Source: DAOTWA01 sp034435955 (lineage in GTDB: Bacteria > Chloroflexota > Anaerolineae > Anaerolineales > Anaerolineaceae). Taken from it: a stretch of DNA of 64,000 bases. Shown here in pieces: positions 41,245-49,324 of this stretch. Location: the NCBI GenBank assembly GCA_034435955.1, contig DAOTWA010000009.1, forward strand, positions 1 to 64,000. The letters are read 5' to 3'. A program made the position numbers and the translations under genes. The notes below the pieces were generated by a model. The model made no database searches. It was not told the DNA's origin and was given only the letters and a program-made list of their open reading frames with translations. Each line of letters opens with the position of its first letter. The stretch's first letter is position 1.

Positions 41245-43554
41245 TTGGAAGCTTACTGTGTGAAGTGCAAAACCAAGCGTGAAATGAAAGACCCGCAAGC
41301 CGACTATAACGCGCTAGGAGCACCGCTGACGCGGGGCGTCTGCCCGGTTTGCGGCACCAAGCTGTACCGCATGGGGCGGACACCTGCGCACGAGCAGCTC
41401 CCGAAACCCGAAAGGAAAAACGGAGGTCGCAACGGCAAGCTGGTGATCGTGGAATCGCCAGCCAAGGCACGCACCGTCGGTAGATTCCTTGGCAAGGGCT
41501 ATACCGTGAAAGCCTCGATAGGCCACGTGCGCGACCTGCTGCGCTCGGAATTGTCGGTGGATGTGGAAAACAATTTCACGCCCAAATATCGGGTGCCTAA
41601 CGAGAAGCGGCCGGTGGTTAAAGAGCTCAAGCAGCTTGCTAAAACTGCCGAGGAAATCTACCTGGCTACCGACCCTGACCGGGAAGGTGAGGCCATCGCC
41701 TGGCATTTGATGGAGGCGGCCGAAATTCAACCGAAGCTATCGAAACGGGTGGTATTCCATGAGATTACCGAGGCGGCCATTACGGAAGCTTTCTCCCACC
41801 CGCGGCAGATCAACATGGATCTGGTTAATGCGCAACAGGCGCGCCGGGTGCTCGATCGCCTGGTAGGCTACAGCATTAGCCCGATCTTGTGGGAAAAGGT
41901 ACGCAGCCGACTTTCGGCTGGGCGGGTGCAATCGGTCGCGCTGCGGCTGGTCGTCGAGCGCGAACGGGAGATACAGGCCTTCGTGCCGCAGGAGTACTGG
42001 TCGGTCAAGGCGGAATTAAAACCGGAAGGCATCGATGCGACCTACCTGGTCAGCCTTGCGCGCATCGACGAGCAGGAACCAGAGCTGTCCAGCTCGGAAG
42101 TGGTCAAGCCCGTTTTGGAGGACATGGAGAAGGCCGCCTATACCATCACGCGCATCAAGCGCGGGGAAAGGCGGCGTAAGCCGGCGGCGCCATTTATTAC
42201 GAGCACATTGCAGCAGGAAGCTTCGCGTAAGCTTGGGTACACTGCGCGGCGCACGATGGCGCTGGCCCAGCAGCTCTATGAGGGACTGGACGTGGGCGAA
42301 GGAGGCAGCACCGGACTGATCACCTATATGCGCACGGATTCGACCAACATCGCCGAGGTCGCCCAGCAAGAGGCGCGCCAATGGGTGACCCAGCGTTATG
42401 GGAACGACTTCCTGCCAGCGACGCCGCCGACATACAAGACCCGCGCGGTAGGCGCGCAGGAAGCTCACGAAGCCATCCGACCCACCTCGGTCTTCCGCGA
42501 GCCGGAGAAAATCAAGCAGTATCTCAGCCCCGACCAGTTCCGGCTTTATCAGCTTGTGTGGCAGCGCTTTGTCGCCTCGCAGATGGAAGCGGCGGTGTAC
42601 GACACCCTGTCGGTTGAGGTGACCGGCAAGACCGGTGAACATACCTATCTGCTGCGGGCGTCCGGCTCCAGCATTGCATTCCCAGGGTACCTGGTGGTTT
42701 ATGAAGAGGCCAGGGACGAAGATCAGAAGCCTGACGAGGAGGAATCGGTGCGCATCCCTGCAGGGATTGTTGAAGGTCAGGCGCAAGAGTTGATCCGGCT
42801 GCTGCCAGAGCAGCACTTCACCCAACCACCGCCGCGCTACACCGAGGCCACGTTGGTACAAGCGCTGGAAGAATACGGCATCGGGCGGCCTTCGACCTAC
42901 GCGCCGATCCTCTCGACGATCCAAGAGCGTGGGTATGTGGTGAGGGAGGCCAAGCGGTTAAGCCCGACCGAAACAGGTTTCGTCGTCAATGACCTGCTGG
43001 TAGAACACTTCCCTGAAATCGTGGATACCGGCTTTACAGCGCGCATGGAAGAGAATCTGGACGAGATCGCCAACGGCAAACAGGATTGGGTGGAAATCAT
43101 TCGCCAGTTCTACGGGCCATTTTCGCAGGTGGTGCAAAAAGCCATGGCTGAGATGCCGACCACCAAGGCCGAATTAGAAAAGGTGGGCCGGGCCTGTCCC
43201 GAATGTGGGCATGATCTGGTCATCCGCTGGGGGCGCTATGGGAAATTCATTAGCTGCTCCAATTTCCCGACCTGTCGCTATACCGAAGCGTGGCTCGAAA
43301 AGATCGGCGTGACCTGCCCGCAGGATGGCGGCGACATCGTGGTGCGCAAAACCCGCAAGGGCCGCATTTTTTATGGCTGTGCGAATTACCCCCAATGCCA
43401 GTTCACTTCATGGAAGAGACCGATCTCCACTCCCTGCCCGAAATGTGGTGGATTGATGGTAATCGCAAATAAGCGTGAAGCGCAATGCACTGTTTGTGGG
43501 GAGACTTTCCTGCTGGAACAGGTGAGCAGCGAGACTGCGACGGAATCGGCATAA
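41245..43554 (+). CDS. topA: DNA topoisomerase I with N-terminal zinc ribbon (DUF5679-type)
   Basis: 769 residues. Residues 1-50 (AYCVKCKTKREMKDPQ, VCPVCGTKLYRMG) form a four-Cys zinc ribbon of the DUF5679 type. The Toprim domain starts at KLVIVESPAKARTVGRFLGK with catalytic Glu, and has ATDPDREGEAIAWHL. The catalytic Tyr is Y361 in LITYMRTDSTNI. The C-terminus bears three zinc-finger units (CPECGHDLVIRWG, CPQDGGDIVVRK, CPKCGGLMVIANK); the second has Asp where the second Cys is expected in its first knuckle. The start is TTG, eight bases after AGGAG, chosen because it preserves the zinc ribbon. Relaxes negative supercoils. Confidence 0.95.
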   Translation: MEAYCVKCKTKREMKDPQADYNALGAPLTRGVCPVCGTKLYRMGRTPAHEQLPKPERKNGGRNGKLVIVESPAKARTVGRFLGKGYTVKASIGHVRDLLRSELSVDVENNFTPKYRVPNEKRPVVKELKQLAKTAEEIYLATDPDREGEAIAWHLMEAAEIQPKLSKRVVFHEITEAAITEAFSHPRQINMDLVNAQQARRVLDRLVGYSISPILWEKVRSRLSAGRVQSVALRLVVEREREIQAFVPQEYWSVKAELKPEGIDATYLVSLARIDEQEPELSSSEVVKPVLEDMEKAAYTITRIKRGERRRKPAAPFITSTLQQEASRKLGYTARRTMALAQQLYEGLDVGEGGSTGLITYMRTDSTNIAEVAQQEARQWVTQRYGNDFLPATPPTYKTRAVGAQEAHEAIRPTSVFREPEKIKQYLSPDQFRLYQLVWQRFVASQMEAAVYDTLSVEVTGKTGEHTYLLRASGSSIAFPGYLVVYEEARDEDQKPDEEESVRIPAGIVEGQAQELIRLLPEQHFTQPPPRYTEATLVQALEEYGIGRPSTYAPILSTIQERGYVVREAKRLSPTETGFVVNDLLVEHFPEIVDTGFTARMEENLDEIANGKQDWVEIIRQFYGPFSQVVQKAMAEMPTTKAELEKVGRACPECGHDLVIRWGRYGKFISCSNFPTCRYTEAWLEKIGVTCPQDGGDIVVRKTRKGRIFYGCANYPQCQFTSWKRPISTPCPKCGGLMVIANKREAQCTVCGETFLLEQVSSETATESA

Positions 43555-43585
43555 AGGTTGCATCGTTCCGACGGGGTGCTGGAGG

Positions 43586-43614
43586 TTGCGGATTTTCCGA
43601 ATCTCATCTAAAAT
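43586..43614 (+). promoter_or_regulatory. Candidate promoter of the membrane protein gene at 43669
   Basis: TTGCGG (43586-43591) and TAAAAT (43609-43614), 17-base spacer, in the 114-base gap after topA. An AGGAG ribosome site follows at the gene start. Confidence 0.5.
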
Positions 43615-43668
43615 TAATCAACACTCGAAGCTGCCCCGCCCATTGGGCAAAAGTTCCAGGAGCAGAAA

Positions 43669-44703
43669 ATGGATAGAATCCGCGAACAGTTAAATCGGCC
43701 GGTGGTGCTCGCCGCAGTCGCTTTCTTGGTGGGCTTAATCCTTGGCTGGCTTGTGCTGGGATGGTGGCTGTTCCCCGTGCAATGGACCGATGCCACCCCG
43801 CAGTTTCTGCGCTCGGATCTCAAAGTAGATTACCTGCGGATGACCATCGACTCCTATTCCAAGAATCAGGATAAGGCGCTGGCTCTTCAACGCTGGAACG
43901 AGCTAGGGCCTGATGCTCCCAAGGTGTTGGAGCAAATCCAAGCTCAGCCGGGCGGGCTTTCGGGAAACGATCTGGCTGCCTTCAACACCCTCATCAGCCA
44001 GGCAGGCGTGGCGCCGGCCGTTACGCCAGGAACTGCGGCGCCGCAGGGGACCGCTTCCCCAGCCACGCAGGCGGGCAGGACCACCACCCCCGTCCTGCTG
44101 GTGGTTTTATGTATATTGACGCTGGTCATCGCTGGGGCCTTGGCTTACATCTTCCTGGTGCGTAACCGGCGCCTGGCAGAGGGCTTACTGCCTTCCACGC
44201 AGGCGCAGGAGGAAAGCCGGCAGGCGGTGCGCACGGATTTTGCCGCAGAGGGGCATGAGGCCCCAGTGGCCCAATTCATGACCACATACATGGCGGGTGA
44301 CGACCTGTATGACGATTCTTTCAGCATCGATTCGCCTTCCGGCGAGTTCCTGGGCGAATGCGGCGTAGGCATCTCCGACACCATCGGAGTGGGCGATCCG
44401 AAAAAAGTAACCGCGTTTGAGGTCTGGCTGTTCGATAAAAACGACATTCAGACGGTCACCAAAGTATTAATGAGCCAACACGCGTTCAACGATGGCGCTA
44501 TACGCCAGCGGCTGGAATCAAAGGGCGAGCCGGTGCTGTGCGAGGCAGGCAAGCGCATCCTCCTGGAGACGGCCACCCTGCAGCTCGAAGCGCGGGTGGT
44601 GGACATGAATTACGGTCAGGGAGCATTGCCGGCCAACAGCTTCTTCGACCGGCTCACACTCGAGTTGGCGGTATGGCCGAAGGTTGGCGTTCCGGCTAGT
44701 TGA
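43669..44703 (+). CDS. Unrecognised two-segment membrane protein
   Basis: 344 residues, family not recognised. One hydrophobic segment near residues 12-36 (VVLAAVAFLVGLILGWLVLG) and a second near 143-165 (VLLVVLCILTLVIAGALAYI) bracket an Ala/Pro/Thr-rich loop of about 105 residues, likely outside. The C-terminal ~175 residues are cytoplasmic by the positive-inside rule (VRNRRLAEG follows the second segment) and look globular: YDDSFSIDSPSGEFLGECGV, then AFEVWLFDKNDIQTVTKVLM. No enzymatic motif. A plausible guess is an envelope scaffold, without evidence. It is followed by a shared terminator with greA. Confidence 0.75.
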   Translation: MDRIREQLNRPVVLAAVAFLVGLILGWLVLGWWLFPVQWTDATPQFLRSDLKVDYLRMTIDSYSKNQDKALALQRWNELGPDAPKVLEQIQAQPGGLSGNDLAAFNTLISQAGVAPAVTPGTAAPQGTASPATQAGRTTTPVLLVVLCILTLVIAGALAYIFLVRNRRLAEGLLPSTQAQEESRQAVRTDFAAEGHEAPVAQFMTTYMAGDDLYDDSFSIDSPSGEFLGECGVGISDTIGVGDPKKVTAFEVWLFDKNDIQTVTKVLMSQHAFNDGAIRQRLESKGEPVLCEAGKRILLETATLQLEARVVDMNYGQGALPANSFFDRLTLELAVWPKVGVPAS

Positions 44704-44728
44704 AATACCTACAAAGAGTAAAAACGAA

Positions 44729-44756
44729 AAAGCCCAGCCATTCTGCGCTGGGCTTT
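44729..44756. terminator. Bidirectional terminator between the membrane protein gene and greA
   Basis: Arms AAAGCCCAGC (44729-44738) and GCTGGGCTTT (44747-44756) pair perfectly around an eight-base loop. On the minus strand TTTCGTTTTTAC follows, a good U-tract for greA; on the plus strand the tract is weak. Confidence 0.8.
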
Positions 44757-44777
44757 GCTCGTTGTACGGCTCGAACA

Positions 44778-45248
44778 TCATTCGATTTTTAAGATTTTCA
44801 CCTTTATCTCGCCGCCAGGGGTTTCTACAGTCACCACATCGCCTTTGTGTCGGCCTAGCAGGGCTTTACCTATGGGCGACTCGTGGGAAATGCGCCCGTT
44901 GCGCGGATCGGCTTCTTTGGGACCCACCAGATAATACGTCTCGGGAGGAAAGTCTCCTTCCTGAATGGTGACCGTCGAGCCGATGTCGATCACCTCGTGA
45001 TTGCCGTTGTTCTCGATAATGATGACATTCTTGAGAATTTGCTCAAGCTCCTGGATGCGCCCTTCCAGGAATGCCTGCTCTTCTTTCGCAGCGATGTAGT
45101 CGGCGTTCTCCGACAGGTCGCCCTGCTGAATGGCGGCGCGCAGGCGTCTGGCAAGCTGCTCCCGGGCCGGCCCTTTGAGCTGCTCCAATTCCTTACGCAG
45201 ACGTTCGACGCCCTCTCTGGTGAGATATGTGCCTTCGCTATTGCTCAT
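44778..45248 (-). CDS. greA: Transcription elongation factor GreA
   Basis: 156 residues: an N-terminal antiparallel coiled coil (TREGVERLRKELEQLK to EGRIQELEQILKNVII) with the acidic tip residues DLSENADYIAAKEEQ that stimulate transcript cleavage, then the FKBP-like domain (VTIQEGDFPPETYYLVGPKE, ISHESPIGKALLGRHKGDVV). It rescues backtracked RNA polymerase. Usual length. Upstream a TAAAAT stretch is present without a clear -35. Confidence 0.97.
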   Translation of the reverse strand: MSNSEGTYLTREGVERLRKELEQLKGPAREQLARRLRAAIQQGDLSENADYIAAKEEQAFLEGRIQELEQILKNVIIIENNGNHEVIDIGSTVTIQEGDFPPETYYLVGPKEADPRNGRISHESPIGKALLGRHKGDVVTVETPGGEIKVKILKIE

Positions 45249-45332
45249 CCTGCAACTCCAAGACCCAACATCAATAATGCACTATTTTAACCCGAAAAAA
45301 GGAGCCAATAAGGTTTGATTTTCGATCATGGA

Positions 45333-46484
45333 TCAAGGCAGCATATTTGGTTCAAAGAGCTTCTGATGCTCCTCGATGGCAAAGCGGTCGGTCATGCCAG
45401 CGATATAATCGCAGATCGTGCGCTCCAGTCCACGCTCTTCGATGACTGCCTGGACGTGCTGGGGAAGGATGGTCGGTTCGGACTGGTAGGCGCCGAACAG
45501 GTCAGTGATCAGCCGTTCAGCTTTGACGGCCATGCGCACCACTCGATACTGACGATACATGTTGGCGAAGAGGAAATCCTTCAGCTCCCGGTTATAACGG
45601 TGCATGTCCTCGCTGAAGCCGACCACGTTATAGGGTAGTTTTTGAACGTCTTCGGCGTTACGCACGCCGCTCTCGCGCAGGCGCAAATCGGTTGCCTGAA
45701 TGTTGTCGGTAACCATCAGGCCAATGAGTCGGCGGATCAGGCGGTGCCGATCGAGGTCGTTCAAATCTGGACCGCGCCATTCGATGCTCTCGGCGGCGAT
45801 CTCCCATAAAGTAATTCCGCTAAGCATCTCAGGAGTGATCATACCGGAGCGTAAACCGTCGTCCAAATCGTGGGCCGTGTAAGCCAACTCGTCGGCCGCG
45901 TTGGTGATCTGCGCTTCCAGATGGCCGCGCAGTTCAGGGTTGAAATCGGCGGCGTCACTGCGGTCGTATTCGGTTTCGTGCTTAACCATGCCTTCCAGCA
46001 CTTCCCAGGTGAGGTTCAGACCGGGAAATTCGGGATAGCGGTGCTCAAGAAGGGTAACGATTCGATAAGACTGGCGATTGTGGTCGAAACCATCGTAATC
46101 GCGCATTAACCTTGCAAGAGCTGCTTCTCCCGCATGGCCAAAAGGCGGGTGGCCGAGATCATGGGCCAGGCAGATGGTCTCGACCAGGTCCTCGTTGGCG
46201 CCCAAAGCACGGGCGATGGTGCGGCCGATCTGTGCGACCTCGATTGTGTGGGTCAGTCGAGTGCGGTAATAATCGCCCTCGTGATTGATGAATACCTGAG
46301 TCTTGTATTCCAGGCGACGGAAAGCGGTGGTATGGATGATGCGGTCGCGGTCGCGCTGAAAGGCTGTGCGGTAATCCGGTTCGTCATCCGGATATTTGCG
46401 CCCCTTGCTGTTGCGACTGCGCATCCCGTAAGGCGCCAGACTTTGATCCTCGAGCGCTTCCAACTGTTGACGACTATATTGCAT
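45333..46484 (-). CDS. dgt: dGTPase-type deoxynucleotide triphosphohydrolase (HD domain)
   Basis: A 383-residue HD phosphohydrolase. Motifs: RDRDRIIHTTAFRRLEYKTQ, the R-T-R-L-T-H substrate/metal His in YYRTRLTHTIEVAQIGR, and CLAHDLGHPPFGHAGEAAL with the HD pair. The length and the SRNSKGRKYPDDEPDYRTAF start match the clostridial/thermophile dGTPase-like group, which hydrolyses dNTPs to nucleoside and triphosphate. ATG 46484 follows GAGGAGGT by eight bases; an extension upstream would only overlap the preceding gene. It overlaps the kinase gene upstream by 11 bases. Confidence 0.9.
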   Translation of the reverse strand: MQYSRQQLEALEDQSLAPYGMRSRNSKGRKYPDDEPDYRTAFQRDRDRIIHTTAFRRLEYKTQVFINHEGDYYRTRLTHTIEVAQIGRTIARALGANEDLVETICLAHDLGHPPFGHAGEAALARLMRDYDGFDHNRQSYRIVTLLEHRYPEFPGLNLTWEVLEGMVKHETEYDRSDAADFNPELRGHLEAQITNAADELAYTAHDLDDGLRSGMITPEMLSGITLWEIAAESIEWRGPDLNDLDRHRLIRRLIGLMVTDNIQATDLRLRESGVRNAEDVQKLPYNVVGFSEDMHRYNRELKDFLFANMYRQYRVVRMAVKAERLITDLFGAYQSEPTILPQHVQAVIEERGLERTICDYIAGMTDRFAIEEHQKLFEPNMLP

Positions 46485-47304
46485 CTTGGCTGACCTCCTC
46501 AACTTCCGAGCGCAAGCAGGTTCCCGGAGATGCGCCCAGCAAGGCATCACGGACGACGCCCGGCTGCCGTCCAGAAAAGATATGCGCCTGTAGACCGGGA
46601 ATTTCCTCCACCAGAGAAAGCATGCTCTCGACCTTTTGAAGCATACCGCCCGTGACGTCCGGCTCTTGCGACCCGGCCAGGACTGAGGAATAGCGCGAAA
46701 AAGTGCGCATGGTGATCACAGGAATCAGGCGCGTGTTTACAGGGAAATCCTCCCAGACGCCCTCTTCGACGCCAGCCAGCAAAATGCGCCGGGGGCGGAA
46801 AAATCGGGCAAGGTACGAGAATGCCTCTTCGGTGGACACAATGGCGGCGCCTAATTCCTGATCGAAGGTAACATCGCCGTTCACCACCGGCAGCAGGCCT
46901 GCGGATAAGGCAGCCTGCACGGGCGCCGGGTCCCAGGCGACGATTCGGCGTGCGCGGCTGGTGGCGCAGGCTGAAGGAGGGAAGGCGACCGCCGGCAAGC
47001 CGGCGGCAGCCAGGGCGTCCAGGACAAAGCGGTTGAGGGTGTGAGCGGCGCGCCAGACTTCGACGAAACCGGCCCAAGTGGCCGGGTCGCTGCCGCCCGA
47101 CAGGCTTGCCCATTTGCTGGCCGCAGCGTGCCCAAAGGAACCCGAGCCGTGGCCGAGCAAAAGGCGCAAGGAAGGATCCTGCCGGCGCGCCGAAGTGATC
47201 TCATCGGCCAGGCGGGCGAGGACGGCGGGTAAATGGGTGTTAGCCCGGCTCTTGTCGGTGATTAACGAACCGCCTAGCTTGAGAAATACGAGATTTTGCA
47301 TCAT
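46474..47304 (-). CDS. ipk: Isopentenyl phosphate kinase
   Basis: A 276-residue amino-acid-kinase-fold enzyme. NLVFLKLGGSLITDK opens it, LLLGHGSGSFGHAAA carries the His that marks isopentenyl phosphate kinases, PVVNGDVTFD and VTGGMLQKVESMLSL follow. IPK turns isopentenyl phosphate into isopentenyl diphosphate, the last step of the modified mevalonate route that is known from archaea and Chloroflexi such as Roseiflexus. The start at 47304 (ATGATG) removes an upstream extension without homology. The mevalonate kinase gene is 58 bases upstream on the same strand. Confidence 0.87.
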   Translation of the reverse strand: MMQNLVFLKLGGSLITDKSRANTHLPAVLARLADEITSARRQDPSLRLLLGHGSGSFGHAAASKWASLSGGSDPATWAGFVEVWRAAHTLNRFVLDALAAAGLPAVAFPPSACATSRARRIVAWDPAPVQAALSAGLLPVVNGDVTFDQELGAAIVSTEEAFSYLARFFRPRRILLAGVEEGVWEDFPVNTRLIPVITMRTFSRYSSVLAGSQEPDVTGGMLQKVESMLSLVEEIPGLQAHIFSGRQPGVVRDALLGASPGTCLRSEVEEVSQDAI

Positions 47305-47362
47305 TGAATGGATTCCGGGTGAAATTATACCAACGAAGGGGACGCACAAAGGCAGGTGTCGG

Positions 47363-48313
47363 TCAGGCTGGCTCGTGAACCTGGGTAACGATCGTGCGCG
47401 TGGCTCCGGCGCGGGTAAGCGCAGCCTCGACCGCACCGGCCAGGGCGGGATCGGCCAGAGCGATCATATTTCCTCCACGCCCGGCGCCGGAGAGTTTGGC
47501 GCCTTTGGCGCCGGCCTCGCGCGCGGCGGCTACCAACCGATCCAGCTCGGGGGAGGAGACGCCCAGCTCAATCAGCAGAGCGTGATTGGCGTCCATCAAC
47601 GGGCCCAGCTCGTGGACGCGGCCGCTCTCGATAAGTTGGCGCGCCTGTCCGGTGATCTGTGCGGCGGCGTCGAAAAGACCTTCATAATGCTGCGGGTCGG
47701 CGTCATGGCGGGCGCGTACATCGGCCACGACCGCCGCGGTGGAACTGGCGATGCCGGTGTCCCCGATGATCAGGGTGAAGGGCTGTGGCACACGCAAGAG
47801 GTCGATTTTTTGGCCGCGGACGAAATAGACTGGGCGGGCATAAGTGACCACAGTATTGTCAATGCCCGAAGGCGTGCCGTGATGGATTTTCTCGACCTCG
47901 AAGGCGATCGCGGAGACGGTATCATCGTCGAGTGGTTGTCCGAGGAAGGACGAGAGGGCGCGGATGATTGCCACGGAAATGGCGGCGCTTGACCCAAGGC
48001 CGGATGCAAGCGGGATGGAGGAAGTAACGCGCAGGGTGAAAGAGGGAGGGGAGGGGATGTGGAAGGCCTCCAGAGTTTTGCGTATAGCCAAACTAAGTGG
48101 ATGGTCGTCGGCCAGCTCATTCAATGGGCTGGATAAACCGATGTCGGGGGCCTCGACCAAGACACGGCCAGGGGAGCCGCGTGGTTCGGCGAACACCGCG
48201 GCCCTGGCGCGCACCTGAGCCACCGGAACGGCAATAGCCGGACGGCCATAGACCACAGCGTGCTCGCCAAACAGGATCACCTTTCCAGGTGCAGTGGAGG
48301 ATATGGCTGGCAT
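47363..48313 (-). CDS. mvk: Mevalonate kinase (GHMP family)
   Basis: A 316-residue GHMP kinase. APGKVILFGEHAVVYGRPAI is the mevalonate-kinase-type opening, IPLASGLGSSAAISVAIIR is the ATP-binding glycine/serine motif, HHGTPSGIDNTVV carries the catalytic Asp, and LSGAGRGGNMIAL is motif 3. It phosphorylates mevalonate to 5-phosphomevalonate. No phosphomevalonate kinase or decarboxylase is in the window, while an IPK gene is adjacent, which points to the decarboxylation-first branch. The start is ATG, three bases after the UbiA stop. Confidence 0.93.
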   Translation of the reverse strand: MPAISSTAPGKVILFGEHAVVYGRPAIAVPVAQVRARAAVFAEPRGSPGRVLVEAPDIGLSSPLNELADDHPLSLAIRKTLEAFHIPSPPSFTLRVTSSIPLASGLGSSAAISVAIIRALSSFLGQPLDDDTVSAIAFEVEKIHHGTPSGIDNTVVTYARPVYFVRGQKIDLLRVPQPFTLIIGDTGIASSTAAVVADVRARHDADPQHYEGLFDAAAQITGQARQLIESGRVHELGPLMDANHALLIELGVSSPELDRLVAAAREAGAKGAKLSGAGRGGNMIALADPALAGAVEAALTRAGATRTIVTQVHEPA

Positions 48314-48316
48314 GGA

Positions 48317-49270
48317 TCAGGATAGGTAGAAGATCACCAGTACGGCTGCCACCCAGAGCGCGATTGAGATTTGCAACGGGCGGTCGCTGAGAAGCAGTTC
48401 TTCGGGTTCCCCGCCGCTTTGTTTGATCTGAATGAGATAAAGATATCGAAAAATGGCATAAATCACAAACGGGATGGTCAGCATCATGGTGTGGTTCTCG
48501 GGCACATTGGGCGCCGAGAAGGTGTATAGGCTGTACGTGATGATCGTAGTGCTGGAAACGATGGTGATAAGCTGATCGAGCAAGGGGATATTGTAACCTT
48601 CCAGGACGCGGCGATGAGAATTGGCATTCTCAGCCAGCGTGGCCAGCTCGGCGCGGCGCTTGCCGAAGCCCAGATACAGCGCCAGCAGGGTCATCGTGAC
48701 GTACAGCCAGGGCGAGAAGCGCTCCACAACGATCACCGTCACGCCTGCGGCCACACGCAGGACGAAACCAGCGGCAATAACCATCACGTCGATCAAAGGA
48801 ATGTGCTTCAGGCGAGCCGAATAAGCCAGATTGAGCAGGAAGTAACCTAAGGCGACAGCAAAGAAAGCGGGTGACAGGACGAAAGCTACGGGGAGGGTGA
48901 CAACGAGAATGATCGCCGCCGTGCCGGCCGCGACCGGTATCGAAAGCTGACCAGAGGCCAAAGGGCGGTTGCGCTTTTGCGGGTGGCGGCGATCCGCCTC
49001 CAGGTCGGTGATGTCATTGATGATATACACAGCGCTGGAAAGCAGACAGAAGAGTACGAAAGCCAGCAGGGTATTCAAAAGCTCGGATGTGTGCGTAAGG
49101 ATGCCCTGGCTGAAGAGGGCGCGCGGGCTGGGCAACTGGCGGTCGAACACGATGGCGGCGAAGACGAAAATATTCTTCGTCCACTGCCGCGGGCGCATGG
49201 TCTTCACCAAAGCCACGATGGTTCTGGCAAGTGAAGGTACGGAAGCACCATCTTTTATTTTTTCAACCAT
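48317..49270 (-). CDS. UbiA-family prenyltransferase, probable decaprenyl-phosphate phosphoribosyltransferase type
   Basis: A 317-residue integral membrane protein with about eight or nine membrane segments. MRPRQWTKNIFVFAAIVFD and NDITDLEADRRHPQKRNRPL (the DxxxD Mg-diphosphate motif) are characteristic of the group that moves phosphoribose from PRPP to polyprenyl phosphate (Rv3806c-like), and the second Asp motif is in the region LIDVMVIAAGFVLRVAAG. It would make lipid-linked pentose donors, using isoprenoids supplied by the mevalonate genes downstream. The ATG 49270 lies six bases after a TATAAT. Other UbiA substrates cannot be excluded. Confidence 0.85.
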   Translation of the reverse strand: MVEKIKDGASVPSLARTIVALVKTMRPRQWTKNIFVFAAIVFDRQLPSPRALFSQGILTHTSELLNTLLAFVLFCLLSSAVYIINDITDLEADRRHPQKRNRPLASGQLSIPVAAGTAAIILVVTLPVAFVLSPAFFAVALGYFLLNLAYSARLKHIPLIDVMVIAAGFVLRVAAGVTVIVVERFSPWLYVTMTLLALYLGFGKRRAELATLAENANSHRRVLEGYNIPLLDQLITIVSSTTIITYSLYTFSAPNVPENHTMMLTIPFVIYAIFRYLYLIQIKQSGGEPEELLLSDRPLQISIALWVAAVLVIFYLS

Positions 49271-49276
49271 GCTCCC

Positions 49277-49282
49277 ATTATA
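49277..49282 (-). promoter_or_regulatory. -10 box giving a probable leaderless ubiA transcript
   Basis: TATAAT on the minus strand ends six bases before the ubiA ATG (49270-49268), so transcription would start at or next to the A of ATG. The -35 is weak (TTATCT or TATCTC). The divergent tlyA start is only 55 bases away. Confidence 0.5.
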
Positions 49283-49324
49283 ATGTAGATACTTTTGTCG
49301 AGATAAACGTCTGGACTTACAGAT

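Noticed and set aside
47305..47436. Upstream extension of the isopentenyl phosphate kinase
   Set aside because: It overlaps the end of the mevalonate kinase gene and shows Arg/Pro-rich non-homologous sequence; the family starts at the KLGGSLITDK strand.
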